Shown: positions 1-10,115, numbered from the stretch's first letter. The stretch is DNA of 64,000 bases from Pasteurella multocida subsp. multocida OH4807 (GCA_000973525.1 CP004391.1:1071001-1135000), one strand, 5' to 3'. Translations and numbers: made by a program. Notes: generated by a model not told the origin, from the letters alone.

Positions 1-69
1 TCCATTCTCCACTAAGAAACTCGCAATATCGCTCGCTCCCGTAAAATCATCTGCAATCACACCTAACAT
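1..69 (-). CDS. otnK: Four-carbon acid sugar kinase, N-terminal fragment (OtnK-like)
   Basis: Only the first 23 codons are in the window; the gene runs off the left edge. The translation begins MLGVIADDFTGASDIASFL, the N-terminal signature (ADDFTGA) of the DUF1537/OtnK family, which phosphorylates 3-oxo-tetronates in L-threonate and D-erythronate breakdown. The ATG shares one base with the stop codon of the upstream dehydrogenase (TAATG), so the two are almost certainly translationally coupled. Assignment rests on this short N-terminus plus the neighbouring dehydrogenase and DeoR regulator. Confidence 0.82.
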   Translation of the reverse strand, partial: MLGVIADDFTGASDIASFLVENG

Positions 70-977
70 TACGCTTCTCCTTTTTTACTTGGCAAATCAA
101 TCCCACTAAAAATCTTGATCACCGCACTGTCATCTTCTTTGCCATAGCCAGCATTACTGGCTGCGGTAAACATATTGAAAGCCGTGCTGGCAAGTGGTAG
201 AGGAAATTTAAGCGATTTGGCTGTGTCTGTGACTAACCCTAAATCTTTAACAAAAATATCGACCATGGATAACGGCGTATAATCACCTTCTACAACGTGT
301 TTCATACGATTTTCAAACATCCATGAATTACCTGCTGCATGTGTCACGACGTCATACATTAAATCGAGAGGAATCCCTGCTCGAGCCGCCAGTGCCATCG
401 CCTCGGCACCCGCTGCGATATGCACGCCCGCTAACAATTGATGCACAATTTTGACTGTGGCACCTAAACCAATTTCTTCACCAATGTTATACACTTTACC
501 TGCAACAGCATTGAGTACAGGCTGTAGCTTAGTAAATGCTTGTTGAGGCCCTGCCGCCATGACGGTCATTTGACCTGCTGCTGCTTTTGCTGCACCGCCA
601 GACACAGGTGCATCTAACATGAGTAACCCCAATGATGTTAATTTTTGTGAAATTTGTTGAGCATCTTGTGCAGAAATGGTAGAAGAAACCATCACGACTG
701 TACCAGGTCGTAGATGTGCCGCCAGTCCGTTTTCACCGAATAAAACAGCTTTGACTTGTTGAGCATTCACAACCAATAGCACGACTGCATCTAACGCTTG
801 AGCAAATTCAACCGCACTTTTCGCGACCCCTGTGGCTCCCTCGGCTTTAAGCTTGTCTAGTACTGTCGGATTAAGATCAGCACCATATGTCTTCAATCCC
901 GCACGAATACAAGATTGTGCCGCGCCCATACCCATTGCTCCTAACCCAATTACCGCGACTGAAAAAGGTTGACTCAT
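69..977 (-). CDS. ltnD: L-threonate dehydrogenase (3-hydroxyisobutyrate dehydrogenase family)
   Basis: This 302-residue protein is an NAD-dependent beta-hydroxyacid dehydrogenase, expected to oxidise L-threonate to 2-oxo-tetronate in the cytosol. The N-terminal Rossmann motif GLGAMGMG, the substrate loop DAPVSGGAAKA, and the helix with the catalytic lysine (GATVKIVHQLL) are all visible. The frame is open to a GTG at 989, but the ATG at 977 is preceded by a strong GGAGG at proper spacing and gives the typical N-terminus, so 977 is the preferred start. It is the first gene of a leftward operon with otnK. The gene contains an uptake signal on its complementary strand. The exact substrate (threonate or erythronate) is inferred from context. 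Confidence 0.88.
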   Translation of the reverse strand: MSQPFSVAVIGLGAMGMGAAQSCIRAGLKTYGADLNPTVLDKLKAEGATGVAKSAVEFAQALDAVVLLVVNAQQVKAVLFGENGLAAHLRPGTVVMVSSTISAQDAQQISQKLTSLGLLMLDAPVSGGAAKAAAGQMTVMAAGPQQAFTKLQPVLNAVAGKVYNIGEEIGLGATVKIVHQLLAGVHIAAGAEAMALAARAGIPLDLMYDVVTHAAGNSWMFENRMKHVVEGDYTPLSMVDIFVKDLGLVTDTAKSLKFPLPLASTAFNMFTAASNAGYGKEDDSAVIKIFSGIDLPSKKGEA

Positions 978-1063
978 AAATTCCTCCACTTATTTTTTGA
1001 ACGGATAGTCTGTTATGTTTTATATTGCCTACTTTTAACAAATAAATCTGCGATCCAGATCTC

Positions 1064-1091
1064 AAAAATTAACAATTAAATGTTAATTTTT
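1064..1091. promoter_or_regulatory. Palindromic operator between ltnD and the DeoR-type regulator
   Basis: An 11-base perfect inverted repeat, AAAAATTAACA and TGTTAATTTTT separated by six bases, lies in the divergent promoter region. A further partial copy (TTTTTGTTAAAAAC) follows directly. Its position between a regulator and its presumed target operon makes it the probable binding site of the DeoR-family protein; this is inference from position and symmetry. Confidence 0.55.
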
Positions 1092-1193
1092 GTTAAAAAC
1101 ATCTAGATATCCATTTAGCGCGTGAAATTTTTATACAAAATAGTGAAATCAGCGTATAATTTGACGAGTACTTAGAGGAATGGATGTAAAATA

Positions 1194-1955
1194 ATGTTAA
1201 TCCCTGCCGAACGTCAGAAAAAAATTCTTAACTTAATTCATCAACAAGGCATCATGCGAATTACACATTTAGTCGACATTATGGGCGTTTCCCATATGAC
1301 TATTCGCCGTGATATTCAAAAACTAGAAGAAAAAGGAAAAGTGGTTTCCGTATCAGGTGGTGTACAACTCTTAGAGCGTTTGCTCTCTGAACCCACTCGT
1401 GACGACAAGTCATTACTTTTCCACCAGCAAAAAGCCGCTATTGGTCTCGCCGCCGCAGACCGTATTCCTGCTAACGCGACGATCTACTTAGATGCAGGAA
1501 CTACAACGTTAGAAATTGCAAAACAAATAGCAGAACGAGACGATCTGTTAATTATTACCAATGATTTCGGAATTGTTGATTTTCTTATCGCAAATGGTCG
1601 CTGTGATCTGATTCATACAGGGGGTCGCGTCTGTAAAGAAAACCGCTCTTCTATCGGCGAACTTTCTGCACAGTTCTTACGTAATATTTCTATTGATATG
1701 GCATTTATCTCAACATCGTCTTGGAATTTACAGGGTTTAACTACACCAGATGAAAATAAATTACCTGTAAAACGCGCCATTATCCAAGCTAGCCAACGTA
1801 ATGTTTTGGTCACTGACTCGTCAAAATATGGCAAAGTCGCCACATTCTTGCTGTATCCATTAGACGTGTTTGATCAAATTATTTGTGATAAATCATTGTT
1901 AATTAATGCACAAGAAAAAATCGCAGAAATGGACATTGAGTTATTACTTGTCTAA
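1194..1955 (+). CDS. DeoR/GlpR-family transcriptional regulator of acid-sugar catabolism
   Basis: The 253-residue protein has the standard DeoR layout. An N-terminal winged helix covers residues about 1-57 (AERQKKILNLI, then VSHMTIRRDIQKLEEKG). A C-terminal sugar-phosphate sensor domain carries the family motifs YLDAGTTTLEIA and ITND. It is divergent from ltnD-otnK, matching the ygbI arrangement in enterobacteria, so it probably represses that operon until a phosphorylated intermediate accumulates. A palindromic operator candidate sits upstream at 1064-1091. The start codon overlaps no good alternative and the length is typical for the family. Confidence 0.85.
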   Translation: MLIPAERQKKILNLIHQQGIMRITHLVDIMGVSHMTIRRDIQKLEEKGKVVSVSGGVQLLERLLSEPTRDDKSLLFHQQKAAIGLAAADRIPANATIYLDAGTTTLEIAKQIAERDDLLIITNDFGIVDFLIANGRCDLIHTGGRVCKENRSSIGELSAQFLRNISIDMAFISTSSWNLQGLTTPDENKLPVKRAIIQASQRNVLVTDSSKYGKVATFLLYPLDVFDQIICDKSLLINAQEKIAEMDIELLLV

Positions 1956-1989
1956 AAAAGCGTGGTCAGCCTACTAACAAACTGACCAC
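1954..1989 (-). terminator. Rho-independent terminator of pepD
   Basis: GTGGTCAG (1962-1969) pairs with CTGACCAC (1982-1989) over an 8-bp stem. Read on the minus strand the stem is followed by CGCTTTTTT, so it terminates the leftward pepD transcript and may also stop the converging regulator transcript. Confidence 0.75.
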
Positions 1990-2015
1990 ACTGCTCAAGC
2001 GTCTTATATACTCTC

Positions 2016-3476
2016 TTATTTCTTCGGTAATGCCGCTAAAAGTTGGGTTAATAGCGCCCAATAGGTTTGCACCGCAGGAATATGGACTTTTTCATCAGGA
2101 GAATGCGCGTTACGAATCGTTGGTCCAATCGACACCATATCGATGTTTGGATAAATTTTCTTCAATAATCCACACTCTAGTCCCGCATGAATCACTTTCA
2201 CTACAGGTTGATAGCCCAGCACATCGGCATACACTTTTTCCGTTAACTTCACAATAGGAGAATCATTGTGTGGCTCCCAACCTGGATAATAGCCACTCAG
2301 TTCAACTTCAGCTCCCACTAACGATACTAATGATTTGAGTAAACTGCCAATATAACGATTGCCACTGTGGATCAAGGAGCGAATCAAAATCGTCCCTTTG
2401 ATATGCGTTTCTTCAGTACGTAACACACCGATGCTTAATGAGCTTTCAACCACATTGTCCAGTACATCACTCTGACGAATCACCCCATTTGGTAACACGT
2501 TAAATAAATGAATCGCTTTATGTGTTGTGGCTTGTGAGAACACCGTATCAGCTTTTTCAACTGGCTGTAAAGTAAAAATCAAGTTTGGTTCAACATGAGC
2601 CAACTCATATTTGAGTAACATTTCAAAATCCTGTACCGCACTTTTCAGAGTAGCTAACCCTTCGTTAAATGCTAAAGTTGCAAAAGCTTCTCGTGGTATT
2701 GCATTGCGCACCGATCCACCACGAATTTCACTTAATGCAAACTGAAATTGTGGTTCATCTTGCGTCAATTTCGCTAAAAAACGAGCAAGGACTTTAATTG
2801 CATTTGCCCGTCCAGTATGAATATCACCACCTGAATGACCGCCTGACAAGCCTTTTAAGACGAGTTGGTAACTGTACTCAAATGTATTTAATTTACGCTC
2901 AATTTCCAGTGAAACATTGGCATTCTCTCCGCCCGCACAGCCAATATAAATTTCACCATTTTCTTCAGTATCCGTATTGATCATCACTTCACTTTGTAAC
3001 CAATTTGGACGTAAACCAACCGCACCTTCCATGCCAGCTTCTTCGGTCATGGTTAGCAATACTTCAAGCGGTGGATGAGCTAACTCATCGCTATCTAATA
3101 CCGCGAGAGCCGATGCCATCCCGATACCATTGTCCGCCCCGAGTGTTGTCCCTTTTGCTTTTACCCATTCACCATCAATATAAGGTTGGATTGGATCTTT
3201 TGCGAAATCGTGAACCGTGCCTTCATTTGCTTGTGGCACCATATCTAAGTGGGCCTGTAATGCAACGGGTACATGATCTTCCATCCCTGTCGTAGCAGGT
3301 TTACGAATCAGGATATTACCGACTTCATCACGTTCTGCATAAAACCCCTTTCCTTTTGCCCAAAGCACAATAAATTGTGCAAGTTGTTCTTCTTTATAAG
3401 ATGGGTGTGGAATGGCACAAATTTGGGCAAACCATTTCCATAATAATTTTGGTGTTAATGATTGAATTTCTGACAT
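2016..3476 (-). CDS. pepD: Cytosolic non-specific dipeptidase (aminoacyl-histidine dipeptidase)
   Basis: This 486-residue M20-family metallopeptidase hydrolyses a wide range of unblocked dipeptides. The zinc-binding framework is visible: [10 protein letters not shown] (first His/Asp), [12 protein letters not shown] (bridging Asp), TEEAGMEGA (general-base Glu and metal Glu), [14 protein letters not shown] and the C-terminal IHAGLECG. The lid/dimerisation region carries [12 protein letters not shown]. The length is that of the E. coli enzyme. The ATG is preceded by AGGAGGAATT. It stands alone, convergent with the DeoR gene and divergent from gpt. Confidence 0.95.
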   Translation of the reverse strand: MSEIQSLTPKLLWKWFAQICAIPHPSYKEEQLAQFIVLWAKGKGFYAERDEVGNILIRKPATTGMEDHVPVALQAHLDMVPQANEGTVHDFAKDPIQPYIDGEWVKAKGTTLGADNGIGMASALAVLDSDELAHPPLEVLLTMTEEAGMEGAVGLRPNWLQSEVMINTDTEENGEIYIGCAGGENANVSLEIERKLNTFEYSYQLVLKGLSGGHSGGDIHTGRANAIKVLARFLAKLTQDEPQFQFALSEIRGGSVRNAIPREAFATLAFNEGLATLKSAVQDFEMLLKYELAHVEPNLIFTLQPVEKADTVFSQATTHKAIHLFNVLPNGVIRQSDVLDNVVESSLSIGVLRTEETHIKGTILIRSLIHSGNRYIGSLLKSLVSLVGAEVELSGYYPGWEPHNDSPIVKLTEKVYADVLGYQPVVKVIHAGLECGLLKKIYPNIDMVSIGPTIRNAHSPDEKVHIPAVQTYWALLTQLLAALPKK

Positions 3477-3631
3477 AATTCCTCCTATCGTAAAGCCAGT
3501 TCTGGTTATTTTATCTCTATAAACGTGAAAAAAATTGGCGAAATTATAGCATAAAAGCCTATTTCAGGTTATCCTAACGCAATTTTATTTTCTGGGCAAA
3601 ATTGCCCCTTCATTTTAAAAAAGGTGTGTTT

Positions 3632-4093
3632 ATGAGCGAAAAATATGTCGTGACGTGGGATATGTTCCAGATGCACGCACGCAAATTATCAGAGCGTTTA
3701 CTCCCCGCTTCTCAATGGAAAGGGATTATCGCCGTCAGCCGTGGTGGTTTATTTCCTGCTGCTGTCTTAGCGCGTGAATTAGGTATTCGTCACGTTGAAA
3801 CAGTGTGTATCGCCAGCTACCACGATCACGTTGAGCAAGGTGAATTAAAAGTATTACACCGTGCAGAAGGCGATGGCGAAGGCTTTATCGTGGTGGATGA
3901 TTTAGTAGATACTGGCAACACTGCACGTGCAATTCGTGAAATGTATCCAAAAGCAAAATTCGTGACTGTTTTCGCAAAACCAGCAGGTGCGGCATTAGTG
4001 GATGATTATGTGATTGATATTCCACAAAATACGTGGATCGAGCAACCTTGGGATTTAGGTTTAACTTTCGTACCACCTTTGGCAAGAAAATAA
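3632..4093 (+). CDS. gpt: Xanthine-guanine phosphoribosyltransferase
   Basis: Gpt converts xanthine and guanine (and hypoxanthine weakly) with PRPP to nucleotide monophosphates for purine salvage. The 153-residue product begins [19 protein letters not shown] and follows the E. coli protein closely, including AVSRGGL, the PRPP-binding loop [12 protein letters not shown] and the C-terminal WIEQPWD. The frame is open to an ATG at 3602, but starting at 3632 gives the conserved N-terminus and family length, so the ten extra residues are rejected. A bidirectional terminator follows. Confidence 0.96.
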   Translation: MSEKYVVTWDMFQMHARKLSERLLPASQWKGIIAVSRGGLFPAAVLARELGIRHVETVCIASYHDHVEQGELKVLHRAEGDGEGFIVVDDLVDTGNTARAIREMYPKAKFVTVFAKPAGAALVDDYVIDIPQNTWIEQPWDLGLTFVPPLARK

Positions 4094-4114
4094 TCCAACG
4101 TTAACTTTTAAACA

Positions 4115-4145
4115 TAAAAAATGCGAGTGAATACTCGCATTTTTG
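4115..4145. terminator. Bidirectional terminator between gpt and proS
   Basis: ATGCGAGT (4121-4128), a GAAT loop, and ACTCGCAT (4133-4140) are flanked by an A-run on the left and a T-run on the right. It can therefore stop both the rightward gpt and the leftward proS transcripts. Confidence 0.88.
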
Positions 4146-4161
4146 TTATCTGCTATTCAGA

Positions 4162-5877
4162 TTATTGGTTAAATTTTGCTTTTAACACGTCAAGTAATTG
4201 ATCTTTAGCGATCATTTCTTTTTCACCTGAACGACGATTTTTATATTCGATCTCGCCTTTCTCAAGGTTTTTCTCGCCGATCACGATCATATGTGGTACA
4301 CCGATCAATTCCATATCCGCAAACATCACGCCTGGACGCTCTTTACGGTCATCAAAGATCACTTCCACGCCTTGCGCCGTTAAAGTCTGGTATAATTCTT
4401 CCGCGAATTGTTGCACGCTTTCTGATTTGTGCATATTCATTGGCACGATTGCCACTTTGAATGGTGCAATATTTTCTGGCCAAATAATACCACGCTCATC
4501 GTGATGCTGTTCGATTGCCGCCGCGATCACACGTGTGACACCTATACCATAACAACCCATAATCATTGTTTGCGGACGACCATCTTCACCTTGTACCGTG
4601 GCATTCATCGCTGCTGAATATTTTGTCCCTAATTGGAAAATATGACCGACTTCGATACCACGTTTGATTTGTAGCACACCTTTACCGTCAGGGCTTGGAT
4701 CGCCTTCCACGACATTACGTAAATCTGCAATTTGTGGCACGGGTAAATCACGCTCCCAGTTAATCCCAAAATAATGTTTGCCATCTTGGTTTGCGCCTGC
4801 AGAGAAGTTATCCATATTCGCCACGGTACGATCCACAATCACTGGCATTGGTAAATGAATTGGGCCTAAAGAACCTGTCCCCGCACCAACTACCGCACGA
4901 ATTTCTTCATCTGTTGCGAATTGTAATGGGCTAGCCACGATATCCACTTTTTCTGCTTTGATTTCGTTTAACTCGTGATCACCACGCACTAATAACGCCA
5001 CTAATTTGTGACCGCTCTCTTCTGTTGCGTGAACCACTAAAGTTTTCACGGTTTTTTCAATTGGTTGATTAAATTGTTCAACTAATTCTGCAATCGTTTT
5101 TGCATTTGGGGTATCGACTAAACGTAATTCTTCTGTGGCTGCACCACGTTCGCCTAATGCAACAGCTTCTGCTAATTCAATGTTTGCTGCGAAATCTGAT
5201 TCTGTTGAAAATACCACATCATCTTCACCGCTTTGTGCTAACACTTGGAACTCGTGTGATGCGCTACCACCGATTGAACCCGTATCCGCTTGCACCGCAC
5301 GGAAATCTAAACCTAAGCGGTTGAAAATATTGGAATAAGTTTGATACATCACATCATAAGTGTGTTGTAAACATTCGTGTGAGGTATGGAAAGAGTATGC
5401 ATCTTTCATCACAAATTCACGTGAACGCATTACACCGAAACGAGGGCGAACTTCATCACGGAATTTGGTTTGAATGTGATATAAATTTAATGGAAGTTGC
5501 TTATAAGAACTCAATTCACGACGCACTAAATCGGTAATCACTTCTTCGTTAGTTGGTCCAATCACGAAATCACGTTCACCACGATCTTTAAAACGTAGTA
5601 ATTCTGGGCCATATTCTTCCCAACGGCCTGACTCTTGCCAAAGTTCTGCAGGTTGAGTCACCGCCATTTTCACTTCTAATGCACCACTTTTATCCATTTC
5701 TTCACGGATAATATTTTCTACTTTGTGCAACACACGCAACCCTGTCGGCAACCAAGTATAAAGCCCTGATGCTAGCGGACGAATCATCCCCGCACGCAAC
5801 ATTAATTGATGGCTAACAATACTCGCCTCCGCTGGCGTTTCTTTTAAGGTTGAGAATAAATATTGACTTGTACGCAT
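4162..5877 (-). CDS. proS: Prolyl-tRNA synthetase
   Basis: This 571-residue class II aminoacyl-tRNA synthetase charges tRNA-Pro. It starts [18 protein letters not shown], as in the bacterial-type enzyme. Class II motif 2 ([17 protein letters not shown]) is present, followed by the inserted editing domain that clears Ala-tRNA-Pro (residues about 225-400), then motif 3 ([13 protein letters not shown]) and the anticodon-binding C-terminus. Length and order match the E. coli form with the editing insertion. It is monocistronic, isolated from the upstream sugar operon by a hairpin at 5925-5943. Confidence 0.97.
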   Translation of the reverse strand: MRTSQYLFSTLKETPAEASIVSHQLMLRAGMIRPLASGLYTWLPTGLRVLHKVENIIREEMDKSGALEVKMAVTQPAELWQESGRWEEYGPELLRFKDRGERDFVIGPTNEEVITDLVRRELSSYKQLPLNLYHIQTKFRDEVRPRFGVMRSREFVMKDAYSFHTSHECLQHTYDVMYQTYSNIFNRLGLDFRAVQADTGSIGGSASHEFQVLAQSGEDDVVFSTESDFAANIELAEAVALGERGAATEELRLVDTPNAKTIAELVEQFNQPIEKTVKTLVVHATEESGHKLVALLVRGDHELNEIKAEKVDIVASPLQFATDEEIRAVVGAGTGSLGPIHLPMPVIVDRTVANMDNFSAGANQDGKHYFGINWERDLPVPQIADLRNVVEGDPSPDGKGVLQIKRGIEVGHIFQLGTKYSAAMNATVQGEDGRPQTMIMGCYGIGVTRVIAAAIEQHHDERGIIWPENIAPFKVAIVPMNMHKSESVQQFAEELYQTLTAQGVEVIFDDRKERPGVMFADMELIGVPHMIVIGEKNLEKGEIEYKNRRSGEKEMIAKDQLLDVLKAKFNQ

Positions 5878-5916
5878 TGATATACCTTTAACATGAGAAT
5901 TATGCAGCCTATAACC

Positions 5917-5950
5917 AAAAAGAGAAGGACGTCGAGCGTCCTTACCATTT
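5917..5950. terminator. Hairpin terminator between the sugar operon and proS
   Basis: AAGGACG (5925-5931) pairs with CGTCCTT (5937-5943) over a 5-base loop. On the minus strand the stem is followed by CTCTTTTTGG, so it probably ends the leftward operon that finishes with xylB, before the proS promoter. Confidence 0.65.
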
Positions 5951-6032
5951 TTTTACTGCAATAGAAAACTAAAAAATTGCGGTTTAGTTTATCATTGACT
6001 ATGTATTCAACAAAGTGTTATAGCAATTTTTA

Positions 6033-7505
6033 TTATGAATAATGCTGAGCAAGCAACAGTTTATAGTGCTGATAAACTTGCTCATATTGCACCGCACTTT
6101 TTGAGTTTGGTTGAACAACCGATTGTGTATCAATCTGGACAAAGTTTTGGCATAATTCTGTTAACTCTCCCTCACCATTTGTCCACATAGCTTGAATAGC
6201 ACTACCTAATGCTGCAGCCTCTTCCTCTTTCAAACAGACCACTTCGGTATTCATGATATCGGCTATCATTTGTCGCCATACTGCACTTTTTGCTCCACCA
6301 CCAATTAAGCGGATTTGTGAAGTCGATAACCCTGCCTGACGAAATAAATCTAAACCATAACGTAAAGTAAAACTGGCTGCTTCCATCATCGCACGACATA
6401 AATTCGCTTGGGTGAAATTAGCCGCATCTAACCCTAAAATACTGGCTTTGGCTTGTGGTAAAGGTGGGACACGCTCACCGTTGAAAAAAGGTAGAATCGT
6501 AATACCTTCTGCGCCGATTGGGCTTTGCTGAATTAATGCATTGAATTCTTCCACATCAATTTGCAGTAAATCCATCAAGTTTTTATTGGCGGAAGTCATA
6601 TTCATTACACACACTAAAGGCAACCAACCACCTGTGCTTGAGCAGAAATTGGCAATTTCCATTGGTAAATCTGTGAGCGGTTTATCGGTGTAAGCATACA
6701 ATGTGCCAGAGGTGCCTAAACTCATAGTAACAATGCCCTGCTGAATATTTCCCGTGCCGATTGCCCCCATCATATTATCGCCACCACCAGTTGAAACAAT
6801 AACGTTTTCTGATAAGCCTAACAGTGTTGCAATTTCAGGGCGAACCTTGCCTATTGTTTGTTGTGCAGAACATAATGGTGGCAACACTTTTTGCGGATCT
6901 AATTCTGGTGCGAGTAAAGCAAATGCATCAATCGACCATTCACGTTTTACGACATCAAAATAACCTGTGCCTGAAGCATCGCCATATTCCATACAAAAAT
7001 TGCCGGTTAGCCAATAGTTAAGGTAATCGTGAGGAAGCATGATTTTGGCAATGCGTTGATATTGCTCTGGATAATGTTTTCTAAACCATAAAATCTTTGA
7101 AACGGTATAGCCCGTTTGTGGCATGATACCTAATTGAGAAAATGCTTTTTCTTTTCCGCCCAATAACGCAATAAATTCGTCATTTTCCGTAGCCGTTTCT
7201 GTATCACACCAAAGTTTAGCGTTATATAACGGCTGATCGTACTCATCTAACATCACTAAGCCGTGCTGTTGTCCTGAAACACCAATCCCTTTAATCAAGT
7301 GCGGTTCAATTTTGGCGAGTTTTATCGCCTGTTGAAAAGCAGCAAGCAATGCTTCAGTCCACCATTGTAGTTGCTGTTCACGACGACCATCCGTATTTTC
7401 AATAAGTTGATGGGGCGCATACCCCACGCCAATCACTTTTTTCTGATGGCTGTCTAATACGATGACTTTTGTCCCTTGCGTACCACAATCAATACCGATA
7501 TACAT
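6033..7505 (-). CDS. xylB: Xylulokinase (FGGY family)
   Basis: The 490-residue protein is a two-domain FGGY carbohydrate kinase, expected to phosphorylate D-xylulose to D-xylulose 5-phosphate. The N-terminal phosphate-binding motif YIGIDCGTQGTKVIVLD, the region VSGQQHGLVMLD (typical of XylB), the central STGGGDNMMGAIGTG and the C-terminal RLIGGGAKSAVWRQMIADI are all clear. It is the last gene of the operon that supplies D-lyxose isomerase, whose product is D-xylulose, so the assignment fits its context. No xylose isomerase gene is adjacent. Confidence 0.9.
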   Translation of the reverse strand: MYIGIDCGTQGTKVIVLDSHQKKVIGVGYAPHQLIENTDGRREQQLQWWTEALLAAFQQAIKLAKIEPHLIKGIGVSGQQHGLVMLDEYDQPLYNAKLWCDTETATENDEFIALLGGKEKAFSQLGIMPQTGYTVSKILWFRKHYPEQYQRIAKIMLPHDYLNYWLTGNFCMEYGDASGTGYFDVVKREWSIDAFALLAPELDPQKVLPPLCSAQQTIGKVRPEIATLLGLSENVIVSTGGGDNMMGAIGTGNIQQGIVTMSLGTSGTLYAYTDKPLTDLPMEIANFCSSTGGWLPLVCVMNMTSANKNLMDLLQIDVEEFNALIQQSPIGAEGITILPFFNGERVPPLPQAKASILGLDAANFTQANLCRAMMEAASFTLRYGLDLFRQAGLSTSQIRLIGGGAKSAVWRQMIADIMNTEVVCLKEEEAAALGSAIQAMWTNGEGELTELCQNFVQIDTQSVVQPNSKSAVQYEQVYQHYKLLLAQHYS

Positions 7506-7522
7506 AACTCATTCCTCAATAC

Positions 7523-8503
7523 TTATTTTTGGTTTGCGATAAAAGTTTGTAGTGCTTGATAACTCACTGCTCCGCCCGTTGCTGAAATAGAAAACAGGTT
7601 AAAATATGCTAAGCCGTGACCTAGCTTTAATACTTGCTGTAACGGCAAACCGTGATGCAAACCATAAAGGACACCTGTGCAAAATGCATCGCCTGCGCCG
7701 AGCGTGCTCACAATATCTTTCTTTTCTACCCAATAAGAAGGTACCGCAATTTTTTCGCCTTGTTTATTGATAGCTGCGGCCCATTTTGGATCATGCACAA
7801 TCACGGCTTGACGTACGCCTTGCGCCATAATTTGCATAGCCATTTGTTGTAAAGTCACTTGGTTTGACTCTAAATGTTCACAATCAGTCAACCATTTTGC
7901 CTCAACATCATTAATGATCACATAATCCACAAACGGTAATATCGGACGGATTTGTTGGGTGAAAATGTGTTTATCAGAAACAGAAACCAAATCAATGGAA
8001 ATCAGAAAACCTCGTTGATGCAGTTGGCTGAGAGTGGCTTGCAGTTTTTCCACATCAAGAAATTGTGGTAATAACGGCAGATAAGCAATATGCGCAATTT
8101 TAGCTGGATGATGAATTTGTAACACTTGTTCGGAACCATATTCCGCCATCGCGCCGACATAATGAAAGAAAGTGCGGTCACCTGTTTGAGAATTGATCAT
8201 CACATCAGTAAATGAGGTGGGCAGATCTAACGTGACAACATGTTCAACATTAATATGATGCTGGCGAGCTTGTCGTAGAATAAACTCACCTTCGCTGTCT
8301 TTGCCAATGGCGCCAGCAAGATATCGAGGCAAATCGTGATCAAGCTTAGCAAGATTAAACAACACATTCGTACAGCCACCACCGCAATGTAATTCCACTT
8401 TTGAAATGGTGGCAAGCATAGATTCCTGTGGATAGTCGGAAATCACTAACGCCCTATCCACTAATAAATTGCCAATGGCTAAAATACCGTTACGAACCTG
8501 CAT
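7523..8503 (-). CDS. PfkB-family sugar kinase
   Basis: This 326-residue ribokinase-fold kinase shows the N-terminal PfkB signature around ELHCGGGCTNVLFNLAKL and the C-terminal signature with the catalytic Asp in STLGAGDAFCTGVLYGL. Its substrate cannot be read from sequence. In this operon it may phosphorylate a ketose or a ketose phosphate to feed the class II aldolase encoded just upstream. Its start overlaps the end of the aldolase gene by 14 bases, so translation is coupled. An uptake signal lies inside the gene. Confidence 0.85.
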   Translation of the reverse strand: MQVRNGILAIGNLLVDRALVISDYPQESMLATISKVELHCGGGCTNVLFNLAKLDHDLPRYLAGAIGKDSEGEFILRQARQHHINVEHVVTLDLPTSFTDVMINSQTGDRTFFHYVGAMAEYGSEQVLQIHHPAKIAHIAYLPLLPQFLDVEKLQATLSQLHQRGFLISIDLVSVSDKHIFTQQIRPILPFVDYVIINDVEAKWLTDCEHLESNQVTLQQMAMQIMAQGVRQAVIVHDPKWAAAINKQGEKIAVPSYWVEKKDIVSTLGAGDAFCTGVLYGLHHGLPLQQVLKLGHGLAYFNLFSISATGGAVSYQALQTFIANQK

Positions 8504-9374
8504 ATAAATGCGCCTTATTGATGCTATTAAAAATCTGCATTTGCTCTACAACCGTTTGGTTAATCGCCTGCTGCATATTCTTCATCATAATAAGGTAATA
8601 GTTATATTTAGCATCAAGTTCGTTGTTACTAATATCTTGCGTAACACTCTGCAATGCAGCTTGTGACATCCCCGTAAAGAAATTAATTTTGCAAATACCA
8701 CGTTCGATCGTTTTTTGGAAATCTTCTACACTTAATCCTGAACCACCATGTAACACTAATGGCACAGGCACTGCGTGATGAATTTGTTCGAGGCGTTCAA
8801 AATCTAATTTGGGCACACCTTTATATTTACCGTGCGTATTACCAATCGCAACGGCGAGTGCATCAATGCCCGTTTCACGAACAAACTCCACTGCCTGATC
8901 CACTTTGGTGTATAACGCTACATCAGCACTGCTTTCTAACGCACCTCCTTCATCACCACCAACAGCACCTAATTCACCTTCAACGGAAATGCCATACTTT
9001 TGGCAAAGCTCGACAACTTTGCGAGTTTGGGCAATATTTTCTGCGTAAGGTAATTGTGAGCCATCAAACATAATGGAGGAAAAACCGCATTTAATCGCAC
9101 GCTCAATGGTTGGAAAGGTCAAACCATGATCCAAGTTTAAGCATACTGGTACACCTGCTAGTGCTGCTTTTTTCTTGATATATTCAACCGTAGGCTCTAA
9201 ATCAATATAAGCGAGATGCACTTCCGCTACATTGATAATCACTGGAGATTGCTGTTGTTGTGCAGCTGCAAATACAGCATCAATAAAATTAGAGTCAATT
9301 GCATTAAATGCACCTACTGCGAATTTATGTTGATGGGCGACCGCAAGGATCGATTTTAAATTCAATAATGCCAT
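8490..9374 (-). CDS. Class II fructose/tagatose-bisphosphate aldolase family protein
   Basis: The 294-residue protein is a zinc-dependent class II aldolase of the GatY/KbaY/FbaA group. Visible motifs are the substrate and metal loop NLDHGLT, GFSSIMFDGSQLPYAENI, VEGELGAVGGDEGG, AVAIGNTHGKYKG (zinc His) and PLVLHGGSGL. It should cleave a ketose (bis)phosphate to dihydroxyacetone phosphate plus an aldehyde. The natural substrate is unknown. It lies between the lyxose isomerase and the PfkB kinase and overlaps the latter, so the three probably work in one pathway. Confidence 0.88.
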   Translation of the reverse strand: MALLNLKSILAVAHQHKFAVGAFNAIDSNFIDAVFAAAQQQQSPVIINVAEVHLAYIDLEPTVEYIKKKAALAGVPVCLNLDHGLTFPTIERAIKCGFSSIMFDGSQLPYAENIAQTRKVVELCQKYGISVEGELGAVGGDEGGALESSADVALYTKVDQAVEFVRETGIDALAVAIGNTHGKYKGVPKLDFERLEQIHHAVPVPLVLHGGSGLSVEDFQKTIERGICKINFFTGMSQAALQSVTQDISNNELDAKYNYYLIMMKNMQQAINQTVVEQMQIFNSINKAHLYAGS

Positions 9375-9375
9375 C

Positions 9376-10059
9376 TTATACTCCTGTTAAGTAATGCTGA
9401 TAATCACTGCATAATAAATGGATTGGGCGTTCATCTTCTTCAATTTGAGAAAAGCGCCCTAATGGTTCTAAAAAGCGATTATCCGTTAAATCGTCATTTG
9501 CCATCGACACTTCACCTGCTAACACCACGCCCTCTTCTGCCCAAAAACTGTGATATAAAAATGGTGTTAAACAAATGCTTTGCCCCGGTTTTAATTTCAC
9601 TATCCCACCCGCTTTTACGGTGATCTGTTTACCATCAACTGCAACCTGAACATCAGCTTTTTCATCTAATAAATCAGTTTGTTCATCTCGTTGATATAAG
9701 CGAATCGCTAAGGTACCGCCACCACGATTAATGATGTCTTCCATTTTTTTCCAATGGTAATGCATCGGAGTAATCTGCCCTTCTTTGACCATCATAATTT
9801 TCTCAGCATAAGGCTTATTATTCGTAGAAGACTGATTGCGAATCGTAAATAAGGTTAAGCCAAACTGAGCAAAATTATGTAGATTAAAATCCGTGACATC
9901 CCAACCAAGACGTGCATCTAACACCTCTTGTTGAGCCTGTAAATCTTGGGTTTGCCAATCTTGTAAACTATAATGCGCAAATTCTGGTAAATGAAAGCAA
10001 TGTTGTAGCATCAATGCTTTCGCCTCGCAGATAACCTGATTAATTTCAGAACGTTTCAT
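9376..10059 (-). CDS. D-lyxose ketol-isomerase (D-lyxose/D-mannose isomerase, cupin fold)
   Basis: The 227-residue protein resembles the D-lyxose isomerase characterised from E. coli O157:H7. It interconverts D-lyxose with D-xylulose and, more weakly, D-mannose with D-fructose. The metal centre of the cupin is visible in MHYHWKKMEDIINRGGG (two His and a Glu) with the fourth ligand in PFLYHSFWAEEG. It is immediately upstream of the aldolase (one-base gap) and downstream of a Mak-like kinase. The context of a xylulokinase and a fructokinase-type kinase fits both activities. Confidence 0.87.
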   Translation of the reverse strand: MKRSEINQVICEAKALMLQHCFHLPEFAHYSLQDWQTQDLQAQQEVLDARLGWDVTDFNLHNFAQFGLTLFTIRNQSSTNNKPYAEKIMMVKEGQITPMHYHWKKMEDIINRGGGTLAIRLYQRDEQTDLLDEKADVQVAVDGKQITVKAGGIVKLKPGQSICLTPFLYHSFWAEEGVVLAGEVSMANDDLTDNRFLEPLGRFSQIEEDERPIHLLCSDYQHYLTGV

Positions 10060-10084
10060 ACGCTCATCCTCTCTTTTATGAAAA

Positions 10085-10093
10085 AAGTGCGGT
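10085..10093 (+). other. DNA uptake signal sequence
   Basis: AAGTGCGGT followed by an AT-rich stretch (CAATTTTTGAAAATTTT) is the Haemophilus-type uptake signal. It lies in the 56-base gap between the lyxose isomerase and mak genes. Other exact copies include 8170, 15684, 17502, 18684 and 25343 on this strand. Confidence 0.85.
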
Positions 10094-10115
10094 CAATTTT
10101 TGAAAATTTTTACTC

